Assembly: GCF_001420005.1 (NCBI RefSeq)
Contig: NZ_LJAK01000004.1
Span: 269,711 to 333,710 of the forward strand
Length of the DNA stretch: 64,000 bases
DNA from: Loktanella sp. 3ANDIMAR09
Lineage (GTDB): Bacteria; Pseudomonadota; Alphaproteobacteria; Rhodobacterales; Rhodobacteraceae
Direction of reading: 5' to 3'
Positions 38,350-46,706 of this stretch are shown in pieces. Below the pieces are notes generated by a model, which saw nothing but the letters and a program-made list of their open reading frames with translations, searched no databases and was not told the DNA's origin. Both the position numbers and the translations under genes were made by a program. Position 1 is the first letter of the stretch, and each line of letters starts with the position of its first letter.

Positions 38350-39429
38350 ATGCGTAAATTTCTGATCCGCGTGGTGGGAACCGTCCTGTTCGCGCTGTGC
38401 GCAGCCACGTTTCTGCCGTTGCTGACATTCGATACATGGTGGATCCGCTTTCTGGATTTCCCGCGCCTGCAATTCCTCGCCGGCCTGTTGGTCAGCCTGG
38501 CCCTGTTCGTGACACTGCGCCGCGCGCAACCATCCTGGGGCACGATCCTGACGCTCGCCGGAATCGCAGCCATCGGCCTGCAGGTTGCAAAGCTTTGGCC
38601 CTATCAGCCCCTGGCCACGAAGATGGTGGCCAGCGTCCTGCGTTGCGACGCCGACGACCGCCTGCGCGTGCTGGTGACCAACGTGCAGGTGGCCAACCGC
38701 AACGACGACAGCGTGCTGGATATGGTGCGCAGTCAGGACCCCGATGTTCTGGTGGTGCTGGAAACCTCGCCCTGGTGGGACAACGCGCTGGCACCGCTGG
38801 ATGACCAGTTCGACCACATCGTGCGCGAACAACCCGAGTCCGCCTACTACGGGATGCATGTCTACAGCCGTCATCCGTTCACGCAGTCCGACATGACCTA
38901 CCCGATGGGCGTCGATACCCCCATGTTCGACGGACAGATTGCGCATCCGACCATGCCGATCCATCTGCTGGGCGTGCATCCGCGCCCACCGCATCAGACC
39001 AACGGCGGACAGCCCTCTACCATGCGCGATGCAACCATCCTGCATGCCGCTACGCGTGCGCGCGAAACCAGCGCCGTCAGCGTGATCGCCGGCGATTTCA
39101 ACCTCGCCCCGTGGGAAGATACCGCGCAGCGCGCGTTGCGGATCGGTGCCCTGCTGGACCCGCGTGCAGGACGCGGCCCGATGAACAGCTACATGGCTGA
39201 CAGCGACCTGATGCGCTGGCCACTGGATCAGGTGCTGTGGCAATCCGGTCCCGGCCTGCTGGACATGACCGTGCTGCCATCCGTCGGATCGGACCATCAC
39301 CCGGTGCGCGTCGATCTGTGCCTGTCACCGCTGGTGGACGCGCGCACCATCCCCCTTCAGGACGGCGATCTGGCCGCAGCACAGGACACATTCGACGCCG
39401 CCCGCGCCATCGCTGGCCCCGCCGAATAG
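38350..39429 (+). CDS. Membrane-anchored endonuclease/exonuclease/phosphatase-family protein
   Basis: The 359-residue protein has three N-terminal membrane helices (about 5-90) and a C-terminal EEP domain: RLRVLVTNVQVANRNDDS, DPDVLVVLET, SRHPFTQ, IAGDFNLAPWE, and VLPSVGSDHHPVRVDL with the conserved His pair. It resembles YafD-type proteins. Whether it cleaves DNA, a phospholipid or another phosphodiester is unknown. Its start lies three bases after the ligase stop, so it is in the repair operon by position, though membrane anchoring argues for a separate job. Confidence 0.88.
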   Translation: MRKFLIRVVGTVLFALCAATFLPLLTFDTWWIRFLDFPRLQFLAGLLVSLALFVTLRRAQPSWGTILTLAGIAAIGLQVAKLWPYQPLATKMVASVLRCDADDRLRVLVTNVQVANRNDDSVLDMVRSQDPDVLVVLETSPWWDNALAPLDDQFDHIVREQPESAYYGMHVYSRHPFTQSDMTYPMGVDTPMFDGQIAHPTMPIHLLGVHPRPPHQTNGGQPSTMRDATILHAATRARETSAVSVIAGDFNLAPWEDTAQRALRIGALLDPRAGRGPMNSYMADSDLMRWPLDQVLWQSGPGLLDMTVLPSVGSDHHPVRVDLCLSPLVDARTIPLQDGDLAAAQDTFDAARAIAGPAE

Positions 39430-39496
39430 GCCCCGGTGGGTTGAGTGCACCCGCCCGCAGTCCTATGTCTGTTGCAACAGCAAACAGGATAGCCCC

Positions 39497-41317
39497 ATGA
39501 CCGAGAACCGCACCTTTGACGCCGTGAATGAAACCGGCGGCAGCCCGATGGGCGACCTGCCCGAATGGGACCTGACGCACCTCTATCCGGCTACCGACAG
39601 TGCGGAAATCAAACGTGACCTCGACTGGCTCGAGGAGGCCTGCACCCGCTTTGCCGCTGATTTCGAAGGCAAACTGGCCGACCTCGACGCCGCTGGCCTG
39701 CTCGAGGCGGTGCAGCGCGATGAGAAAATCAACGAAATCGCGGGCCGCATCATGTCCTACGCGGGCCTGCGGTATTACCAGATCACGACCGACAACGACC
39801 GCGCCAAATTCATGGCTGACATGCAGGACCGCATCACGACATATACCACGCCGCTGGTGTTCTATGGTCTGGAATTCAACCGCCTGCCCGACGACCACCT
39901 CGACACGCTGCTGGCCCAGAACGAAGAACTGCGCCGCTACAAGCCCGTGTTCGACCGGATGCGCGCCATGCGCCCGCACCAATTGTCGGACGAGCTGGAA
40001 AAATTCCTGCACGACCAATCCACTGTCGGTGCTGCCGCATGGAACCGTCTGTTTGACGAAACCATGGCCGCGCTGACCTTTGTCGTGGACGCGGAAGAGC
40101 TGAGCCTTGAATCCACGCTGAACCTGCTGACTGACAGCGACCGGTCCAAGCGTGAAGCCGCGGCCATGGCGCTGTCGGAAGTTTTCGCGCAGAACGTCAA
40201 ACTCTTTGCCCGCATTCACAATACGCTGGCAAAGGAAAAGGAAATCGAGGACCGCTGGCGCAAGATGCCGACCCCGCAAACGGGCCGCCACCTGTCCAAC
40301 CATGTCGAACCAGAGGTCGTCGAGGCGTTGCGCAACGCCGTGGTCGCCGCCTACCCACGCCTGTCGCACCGGTATTACGCGCTGAAAGCGCGTTGGCTGG
40401 GGCTCGAACGCATGGAAACCTGGGACCGCAACGCGCCGCTCCCGCGGGACGAAGACCGTCTCGTCAGCTGGGACGAGGCACAGCAAACCGTGCTGGACGC
40501 CTACGCCGGGTTTTCGCCTGACATGGCCGACCTTGCCAGACCGTTCTTTACCGAAGGCTGGATCGACGCCGCCGTCAAACCCGGCAAGGCCCCCGGCGCA
40601 TTCGCCCACCCCACCGTCACCACGGTGCACCCCTATGTGATGCTCAACTATCTGGGCAAACCGCGCGACGTGATGACGCTGGCCCACGAGTTGGGTCACG
40701 GCGTCCACCAGCGTCTGGCCGCAGGGCAAGGGGAACTGCTGTCATCCACCCCGCTGACACTGGCCGAAACCGCGTCCGTCTTTGGCGAAATGCTGACGTT
40801 CCGCAAACTGCTGGACGGTGCCAAAACCAAGGCAGAGCGCAAGGTGCTGCTGGCGGGCAAGGTCGAGGACATGATCAACACGGTCGTGCGCCAGATCGCG
40901 TTCTACGATTTCGAATGCAAACTGCACGCCGCGCGTGCTGGCGGCGAACTGACCCCTGACGACATCAACGCGCTGTGGATGTCCGTTCAGGCCGAATCCC
41001 TTGGCCCGGTGTTCGATTTCCACGAAGGCTATGAAACCTTCTGGTCCTACATCCCGCATTTCGTCCATTCGCCGTTCTACGTCTATGCCTATGCCTTTGG
41101 CGACGGGCTCGTGAACGCACTCTACGCTGTGTATGAGGAAGGCGATCCCGACTTTCAGGCGAAATACTTCGACATGCTCAAGGCGGGCGGGTCCAAACAC
41201 CACAAGGAATTGCTGGAACCCTTCGGCCTCGACGCCTCTGACCCCGCATTCTGGGACAAGGGCCTGTCGATGATCGAATCCATGATCGACGAGCTTGAGG
41301 CGATGGAGGACGCGTGA
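39497..41317 (+). CDS. pepF: M3-family oligoendopeptidase F
   Basis: A 606-residue cytoplasmic zinc peptidase that degrades oligopeptides. The zinc motif is MTLAHELGHGVHQRL (HEXXH), with the third ligand in LTLAETASVFGEML; DNDRAKFMADMQDR and FDFHEGYETFWSYIPHF are typical of the PepF branch. Its stop overlaps the GTG start of the acetyltransferase gene. Confidence 0.95.
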   Translation: MTENRTFDAVNETGGSPMGDLPEWDLTHLYPATDSAEIKRDLDWLEEACTRFAADFEGKLADLDAAGLLEAVQRDEKINEIAGRIMSYAGLRYYQITTDNDRAKFMADMQDRITTYTTPLVFYGLEFNRLPDDHLDTLLAQNEELRRYKPVFDRMRAMRPHQLSDELEKFLHDQSTVGAAAWNRLFDETMAALTFVVDAEELSLESTLNLLTDSDRSKREAAAMALSEVFAQNVKLFARIHNTLAKEKEIEDRWRKMPTPQTGRHLSNHVEPEVVEALRNAVVAAYPRLSHRYYALKARWLGLERMETWDRNAPLPRDEDRLVSWDEAQQTVLDAYAGFSPDMADLARPFFTEGWIDAAVKPGKAPGAFAHPTVTTVHPYVMLNYLGKPRDVMTLAHELGHGVHQRLAAGQGELLSSTPLTLAETASVFGEMLTFRKLLDGAKTKAERKVLLAGKVEDMINTVVRQIAFYDFECKLHAARAGGELTPDDINALWMSVQAESLGPVFDFHEGYETFWSYIPHFVHSPFYVYAYAFGDGLVNALYAVYEEGDPDFQAKYFDMLKAGGSKHHKELLEPFGLDASDPAFWDKGLSMIESMIDELEAMEDA

Positions 41318-41784
41318 CCAGCGTTACCCTCACCCCCTTCACCGACGACCAGCGCGCCGCCGTCAGCGCGCTGGCCGTTGCCCCCGATCAGGTGCAATTC
41401 TCGGGCCAGCCCGCGCAGATGATCCAGCCACAGGACCGCATCGACGTGCATTTGATCCATGCGGATGCGACCCTCGTCGGCATGTTCCGCATCGACCATG
41501 ATTTCGCCCGCGAACACCCGCAGGTGCCATCAGGTGCCTATGGGTTGCGCAGCATGATCGTAGATCAGCACCATCAGGGTCGCGGCATCGGCACCGCCAT
41601 GATCCGCGCCCTGCCCGCCTATATGGCGCAGCACTATCCGGCGGCTGCGCAGATTTACCTGACCGTCAACCTGCGGAACCCCGGCGCGCGGCGCAGCTAT
41701 CTCAACGGTGGTTTTACCGATACCGGCGAACATTACCTGGGCGGTGATGTCGGTCCGCAGCACATCCTGCGCATGGACCTTTAG
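41314..41784 (+). CDS. GNAT-family N-acetyltransferase
   Basis: A 156-residue acetyltransferase: the acetyl-CoA pyrophosphate loop is VDQHHQGRGIGTAMI and the C-terminal LTVNLRNPGARRSYLNGGFTDTGE is typical of SpeG/YjcK-like members. Substrate unknown. GTG start overlaps the pepF stop (GTGA); stop overlaps the convergent gene (TTAG). Confidence 0.92.
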   Translation: MTSVTLTPFTDDQRAAVSALAVAPDQVQFSGQPAQMIQPQDRIDVHLIHADATLVGMFRIDHDFAREHPQVPSGAYGLRSMIVDQHHQGRGIGTAMIRALPAYMAQHYPAAAQIYLTVNLRNPGARRSYLNGGFTDTGEHYLGGDVGPQHILRMDL

Positions 41785-42464
41785 CCCGTCATATCACGGA
41801 TCACGGCAGCGACTGATGTGGCCTCTGCATCCTCTTGCCGGGCCAAGGCCGGGGTCTGCCGCGACCAACTGCCCGTTTCCGCCAGATGCAGCATGAAATG
41901 CGCCACATCCGCCATGCGCGTGCGCACCAGATGTTCCGGGATCACATCCGGCGTCACCACGTAATCCGCCGTCAGATCGCCCTGCATCAACCAGCCGGGA
42001 CGCACGGCCGTCCAATCCACGCGCGATGCACGCAATTGCGCCTCCATCTCCTTCATCTGGTCGAGTACGTTGTGCAGCGCCGCCATCACCGGCACCTTGA
42101 AATAGATCGGCCCGCGGTTCTTGGATTCGACGAAACTGGCCGAAATCACGGCCAGACGGTCGACCCCGGCGGCCTGCATACCCGCCAGGATATTGCTGGT
42201 GCCACGCGTATAGAGTGGCGGCGGGTCCAGCAGGACCTTTGGCGCATTGCCCACCCCCAGACAGGAAAGAACCGCGTCACATCCCGCAAAGGCGCCCGAC
42301 AGATCATCCTGCAGCACGTCGGCCTCGATGCAGGTCAGCCCTGCGCGCGCGGGCATGTCGGCGCAGTCCAGCTCGATCGCGGTCACCGCGTGACCCCTGT
42401 CCAACGCCTGATCCAGCACATGCTGCCCGACCGCGCCCTTGGCACCCAATACTGCCAGCTTCAT
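41781..42464 (-). CDS. NAD(P)-binding oxidoreductase (atypical SDR)
   Basis: A 227-residue NAD(P)H-binding protein with the N-terminal Rossmann motif KLAVLGAKGAVGQHVLDQAL and a middle GCDAVLSCLGVGN, as in NmrA/YwnB-type atypical SDRs; there is no canonical YxxxK pair. Reaction unknown. It follows the Gfo/Idh/MocA gene leftward with a 44-base gap. Confidence 0.88.
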   Translation of the reverse strand: MKLAVLGAKGAVGQHVLDQALDRGHAVTAIELDCADMPARAGLTCIEADVLQDDLSGAFAGCDAVLSCLGVGNAPKVLLDPPPLYTRGTSNILAGMQAAGVDRLAVISASFVESKNRGPIYFKVPVMAALHNVLDQMKEMEAQLRASRVDWTAVRPGWLMQGDLTADYVVTPDVIPEHLVRTRMADVAHFMLHLAETGSWSRQTPALARQEDAEATSVAAVIRDMTG

Positions 42465-42508
42465 CCATCGGCCCCCATCTTGTTCACGGGGCCCAACACC
42501 TGTGGCCC

Positions 42509-43474
42509 TCAGGGGTTCCTTGCCTTGTCGAACACCATGTCCATCATCGCCTGCGTGCCACGACTGAATTCCAGCGGGCAGGCGTAGTCCTCTTCGCCGC
42601 GCGCCGCCGCGCCAAAGGCTTCGACCTGCAACACGTAGTGGTTGGCGGCAGGCCAGCGCTCGACCTGCCGGGTGCCATTCCCCGTCTCCAGTGTCAGCTG
42701 CGCCACGTCATAGAGGTTGGCATTGAACGGCGCGGTCAGCGTCAGGTGCCCCGCATCCCCGTGAAAGGTAATGGACTGGCGTGGCTGCATCCGCATCGAC
42801 ACCACGGCACCATAGGTAAAGTCGCCGAAATCCGCCGCCACATGGGCAAACACGTCGACCCCGTTCTCGAACCGCACATCCGCATAGGTCACCCGCTGAC
42901 AATCGGCCCCGGTCACGAACCGCGCCGCACCAAAGGTATAGACCCCGATATCAGGCAACCCCCCGCCACCGGTTTCCGGCCGGTTGCGAATATTGTCGAC
43001 CGCTCCTGCGTTGTTATAGCTGAAAACCGCATCCACATGGGCCAGCTTGCCGATCGCGCCATCCTGCACCAGCGCACGCGCGCGCTGGAACTGGGGATGA
43101 TGCACGATCATGAACGCCTCTGCCGCCAGCTTGCCCGCCTTGTCACGCGCCGCAATCACACGGTCGATCTCCTCCGCACGCAGCGCGATGGGCTTTTCGC
43201 ACAGCACATGCTTGCCGGCGTCCAGCGCCTTGATCGTCCAGTCCACGTGCAGATGGTTCGGCAGCGGCACATAGACCGCATCAATACCCGGATCCGCCAA
43301 CAGGGCGTCATAATCATCAAACACGCGCAACCCGGGCGCAAAGGCACTGAACCCGGCTGCCTTGGCCGGATCAGAGGTCGCAATCGCCACCAATTCCGCG
43401 CCTTTCGCCGCGTGGATGGCAGGTGCCATCCACTCCCGCGCAAATTTCGCAGCTCCCAATATGCCCCAACGCAT
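42509..43474 (-). CDS. Gfo/Idh/MocA-family oxidoreductase
   Basis: A 321-residue NAD(P)-dependent sugar/inositol dehydrogenase-type protein. It opens with MRWGILGAAKFAREWMAPAI (dinucleotide-binding), has GIDAVYVPLPNHLHVDWTIKALDAGKHVLCEKP, containing the catalytic-site EKP, and GGGLPDIGVYTFGAARF in the C-terminal domain. Trans-1,2-dihydrobenzene diol dehydrogenase-like proteins are close relatives. Substrate unknown. Confidence 0.9.
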   Translation of the reverse strand: MRWGILGAAKFAREWMAPAIHAAKGAELVAIATSDPAKAAGFSAFAPGLRVFDDYDALLADPGIDAVYVPLPNHLHVDWTIKALDAGKHVLCEKPIALRAEEIDRVIAARDKAGKLAAEAFMIVHHPQFQRARALVQDGAIGKLAHVDAVFSYNNAGAVDNIRNRPETGGGGLPDIGVYTFGAARFVTGADCQRVTYADVRFENGVDVFAHVAADFGDFTYGAVVSMRMQPRQSITFHGDAGHLTLTAPFNANLYDVAQLTLETGNGTRQVERWPAANHYVLQVEAFGAAARGEEDYACPLEFSRGTQAMMDMVFDKARNP

Positions 43475-43488
43475 CGCGCATCCTCCGC

Positions 43489-43534
43489 ATCATCTTGCAA
43501 AAAAATACTCCCGCCGGAGGCATCCGACGGGAGT
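43489..43534 (-). terminator. rpoH terminator built on dispersed element copy 3
   Basis: Read leftward: ACTCCCGTCGGA, loop TGCC, TCCGGCGGGAGT (12 pairs with one G-U), then A and seven T residues. The right arm and T run belong to the dispersed core (43489-43521) also found at 29296-29327 and 35618-35649; the left arm is found only here. It lies 28 bases after the rpoH stop. Confidence 0.88.
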
Positions 43535-43561
43535 AACTCTTGTCCGACCCTAGCGAGGGGA

Positions 43562-44458
43562 TCACACGTCCTCAAGCATTCCGCGTTCGGCCGCCAGTTC
43601 GCGCATGCGCTTTTGCAGCTTTTCGAACGCCCGAACCTCGATCTGGCGAATCCGTTCGCGGCTGACGTCATACTGGCTGGACAGGTCTTCCAGCGTGATG
43701 GTCTCGTCGTTCAGGCGACGCTGCATCAGGATGTCCTTTTCGCGGTCGTTCAGGACCTGCATCGCCTCGGCCAGCATCTCGCGGCGGCTTTCCAGCTCGT
43801 CACGTTCCGCGTAATCGCCGGCCTGATCCGCGTCCTCGTCTTCCAGCCAGTCCTGCCATTGCATCGTGCCCTCGCCCTCGGACCCGACCGTGGCGTTCAG
43901 CGAGGCATCGCCACCGGACATGCGGCGGTTCATCGACACGACCTCGTCCTCGGTCACACCCAGATCGGTTGCGATCCGCTTGACGTTCTCGGGACGCAGG
44001 TCGCCGTCTTCCAGCGCACCGATGCGGGATTTCGCCTTGCGCAGGTTGAAAAACAGCTTCTTTTGCGCCGAGGTCGTGCCAAGTTTCACCATCGACCATG
44101 ACCGCAGGACGTATTCCTGAATGGCCGCGCGGATCCACCACATGGCATAGGTCGCCAGGCGAAACCCTTTTTCGGGGTCGAATTTCTTGACCGCCTGCAT
44201 CAGGCCCACGTTCGCCTCGGAAATCACCTCGGCCTGCGGCAGACCGTACCCGCGATAGCCCATGGCGATCTTGGCCGCGAGCCGCAGGTGACTGGTCACC
44301 ATCTTGTGTGCCGCCTCCGTATCGCCATCCTCGGCCCAGCGCTTGGCCAGCATGTATTCTTCTTCGGGTTCCAGCATCGGAAACTTGCGGATTTCCTGCA
44401 TGTAGCGGTTCAAGCCCTGCTCTGGGCTCGGTGCCGGTAGGTTCTTGTAATCGCTCAT
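43562..44458 (-). CDS. rpoH: RNA polymerase sigma-32 factor
   Basis: The 298-residue protein has sigma regions 1.2-2.4 (LNRYMQEIRKFPMLEPEEEYMLA, VSEANVGLMQAVKKFDPEKG-like SEANVGLMQAVKKFDP, RLATYAMWWIRAAIQEYVLRSW), the RpoH-specific segment QKKLFFNLRK and region 4.2 (LEDLSSQYDVSRERIRQIEVRAFEKLQ). It directs transcription of heat shock genes. Rhodobacteraceae often carry two RpoH proteins with different roles; I cannot assign which one this is. Confidence 0.96.
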   Translation of the reverse strand: MSDYKNLPAPSPEQGLNRYMQEIRKFPMLEPEEEYMLAKRWAEDGDTEAAHKMVTSHLRLAAKIAMGYRGYGLPQAEVISEANVGLMQAVKKFDPEKGFRLATYAMWWIRAAIQEYVLRSWSMVKLGTTSAQKKLFFNLRKAKSRIGALEDGDLRPENVKRIATDLGVTEDEVVSMNRRMSGGDASLNATVGSEGEGTMQWQDWLEDEDADQAGDYAERDELESRREMLAEAMQVLNDREKDILMQRRLNDETITLEDLSSQYDVSRERIRQIEVRAFEKLQKRMRELAAERGMLEDV

Positions 44459-44500
44459 TTTGACTTCCCCTGGCTGGCCAATGTATCAGGCCTTAACATG

Positions 44501-44529
44501 GATATGGGTCGCACGGTATCGTGTTGCAA
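44501..44529 (-). promoter_or_regulatory. Candidate rpoH promoter
   Basis: Read leftward, TTGCAA (-35) and CATATC (-10) are 17 bases apart, with the expected start near 44494, 36 bases ahead of the rpoH ATG. The -10 region GACCCATAT also resembles a heat shock type -10, so autoregulation is possible. Confidence 0.3.
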
Positions 44530-44602
44530 TCTCTTGGCTCTCACAAACCTAACATTTTCTAACCCGCCCGGTTCCCGTCGCATACCTGCAAAAATGCACA
44601 AC

Positions 44603-45634
44603 TCAACCGCGATGATCCAGATTATTCACAAGTTCGATCATATCCTCGGGCAGCGGCGCCTCGAACGCCAGCGCATCACCGCTGACAGGATGAACAAAGC
44701 CCAGGGTCGCGGCATGCAGCGCCTGCCGGGGAAAATTGCGCGCCGCGGCGACGCCGGCCTCGCCCACCGATTTTGCCGACAGTTTCTGCCGACCACCATA
44801 GGTCGGATCACCGATCAACCCGTGGCCGCAATGGGCCATGTGCACCCTGATCTGATGGGTCCGGCCCGTTTCCAGCCAGCATTCGATCAGCGCGGCCGCA
44901 GCGGGTGTGCCCAGCGGTTGCACGATCCGCGCCCGCGTCACCGCATGGCGCCCCGTGCTAAAGGACACGGCCTGCCGCTGGCGATCGGTCTTGTGCCGCC
45001 CCAGGAACGTTTGCACCTTGAGGATGTTCGCCGCCTCGAAACTGGTGCCCTTGACCCCGCGCAGGCGCGGATCGCTGGCATCAGGCACCCCGAAACAGAC
45101 GGCCAGATAGCGCCGCTCGACCGTGTGGGCCGCAAATTGCGCCGCAAGCCCCTGATGCGCCTTGTCGGATTTCGCAACCACCAGCAGACCGCTGGTATCC
45201 TTGTCGATGCGGTGCACGATGCCGGGTCGCTTCATGCCGCCGACGCCGGACAGATCATCGCCGCAGTGATGGATCAGCGCATTGACCAGGGTGCCGTCGG
45301 GGCTGCCGGGGGCCGGATGCACCACCATGCCCGCAGGCTTGTTCAGCACGATCAGGTCCGCGTCCTCGAACACCACGTCCAGCGCGATGTCCTGTGCTGT
45401 GATATGGCTTTCGCTGACGACGGGCGTCGTCACGACGATCTCTGCCCCCTCTGACAGGCGCTGGCGCGGGTTGGTCTCGACCACGCCATTAACGGTCACG
45501 GCCCCCTCGGCGATCAGCGCCCCCAGGCGCGAGCGCGACAGCGTCGCGTCCTGCGGCACATCGCGGGCGAGGGCCTTGTCCATCCGCGCGGGCGGATCGG
45601 ACTGAATGACAAATCGGACGGTGGTTTGTGACAT
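44603..45634 (-). CDS. rluD: Pseudouridine synthase, RluA family (RluD-like)
   Basis: The 343-residue protein has an N-terminal S4 domain (RLGALIAEGAVTVNGVVE) and the RluA catalytic domain with VHRIDKDTSGLLVVAKSD carrying the nucleophilic aspartate, LNKPAGMVVHPAPGS, and TGRTHQIRVHMAHCGHGLIGD. S4 plus the KPAGMVVHP motif suggests the RluC/RluD branch that modifies 23S rRNA; RluD is my preferred reading but the exact site is uncertain. Confidence 0.85.
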   Translation of the reverse strand: MSQTTVRFVIQSDPPARMDKALARDVPQDATLSRSRLGALIAEGAVTVNGVVETNPRQRLSEGAEIVVTTPVVSESHITAQDIALDVVFEDADLIVLNKPAGMVVHPAPGSPDGTLVNALIHHCGDDLSGVGGMKRPGIVHRIDKDTSGLLVVAKSDKAHQGLAAQFAAHTVERRYLAVCFGVPDASDPRLRGVKGTSFEAANILKVQTFLGRHKTDRQRQAVSFSTGRHAVTRARIVQPLGTPAAAALIECWLETGRTHQIRVHMAHCGHGLIGDPTYGGRQKLSAKSVGEAGVAAARNFPRQALHAATLGFVHPVSGDALAFEAPLPEDMIELVNNLDHRG

Positions 45635-45680
45635 GGGGCGTCTCCTTGGTGCCGCGCCTTAGCGCTCTGCGCGCCGCTTG

Positions 45681-46706
45681 TCACGGCTGGACGACGGCCG
45701 CGGTCCATTCCGTCAGGAACTTCTGGCGCATCATCGGGTCGACATAGACCAGCAGGCCCGGGTCCAGCCGGATCGGACGCAACTGGGGCGCTGCGGTGAT
45801 CGTGGTATCCGACACCGGCGGCAAACCTGCCTCGGCCAGCAGTGACTGCCCTTGCGGTGACAGCAGAAAGGTCAGAAATCCGGCACCGGCGGCAGGGTCC
45901 GTGCTGGTCACAGGCACCAGTGCCGTGCGCAGCAGGACATGGGTGAAATCGGCAGGCTGGATGACCACCATGCCGGGATCGGGTCGCGCTGCCGCATAGG
46001 ACCCCAGCACGTTGTAGGCCAGCGCCAGCCGCCCCGATTGCACATCGTCGATCATCGCCGCACTGGCGGTATACAGCCTTGGGTGCAGGCTGCCCGCGAC
46101 TTCTGACAGCCGCCAGGCACTGTCGGACTGCCGTGCATCCTGCGTGGCAAACAGATAGCCTGCCCCGGACCCGGCGGGATCATAGGTGCCGATGCGTCCG
46201 GCAAACCGGTCGGCATTGTCGCGCAGCAGCGCTACCAGATCGGCCCGGCTCTGCGGCAGCGGCAGGCCCGCGAAATCCGCGCGCCGCGCGATCATCACAA
46301 CGGGTTCCTGCGCCACGGCGAACAGCCTGTCGCGCCAGCGCGCCCAGTCCGGCAGCACCGCACCGCCGTCAAAGGCCCGCGCCGCGCCGTCGTTGGCCAG
46401 CTTCATCTGCAAATCCATCGCCGATGAAATCACCAGATCGAATGGCGCGCCGTCGCGCGCGATAGCGGCATAGACCTGCTGGCTGTTGGCCACCGTATAA
46501 CGCACGGCCAAATCAGGCCGGGTTTCCAGATATCCCGCGATCACGGGTGCGAAAACCGCGGCATCCGTCGTCGACAGCACCGACACGACCTGCGCGCCCG
46601 CACCAAAGGTCGCAACCTCCTCGATCTCGAACGCCAGCGCAGGGCGGGCGAACAGCCCCCCGATCAGGGTCAGTGTCAGCGCAAGGGCAAGTGCAAGGTC
46701 GCGCAT
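45681..46706 (-). CDS. Periplasmic iron/ABC-type substrate-binding protein linked to the histidine kinase
   Basis: The 341-residue protein has a signal peptide (MRDLALALALTLTLIGGLFARPALAF) and a type II periplasmic binding fold of the Fe(3+)/2-aminoethylphosphonate kind (NSQQVYAAIARDGAPFDLVISSAMDLQMKLANDG; LALAYNVLGSYA). No ABC permease or ATPase gene is nearby. Its start overlaps the end of the kinase gene by 31 bases with AGGAGG upstream of ATG 46706, so it is made together with the two-component system. I infer it presents a ligand to the kinase sensor domain; a stray transporter component is the alternative. Confidence 0.85.
   Translation of the reverse strand: MRDLALALALTLTLIGGLFARPALAFEIEEVATFGAGAQVVSVLSTTDAAVFAPVIAGYLETRPDLAVRYTVANSQQVYAAIARDGAPFDLVISSAMDLQMKLANDGAARAFDGGAVLPDWARWRDRLFAVAQEPVVMIARRADFAGLPLPQSRADLVALLRDNADRFAGRIGTYDPAGSGAGYLFATQDARQSDSAWRLSEVAGSLHPRLYTASAAMIDDVQSGRLALAYNVLGSYAAARPDPGMVVIQPADFTHVLLRTALVPVTSTDPAAGAGFLTFLLSPQGQSLLAEAGLPPVSDTTITAAPQLRPIRLDPGLLVYVDPMMRQKFLTEWTAAVVQP

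Noticed and set aside
39098..40729. Long leftward frame opposite pepF and the EEP gene
   Set aside because: It crosses two real rightward genes and has no recognisable motif.
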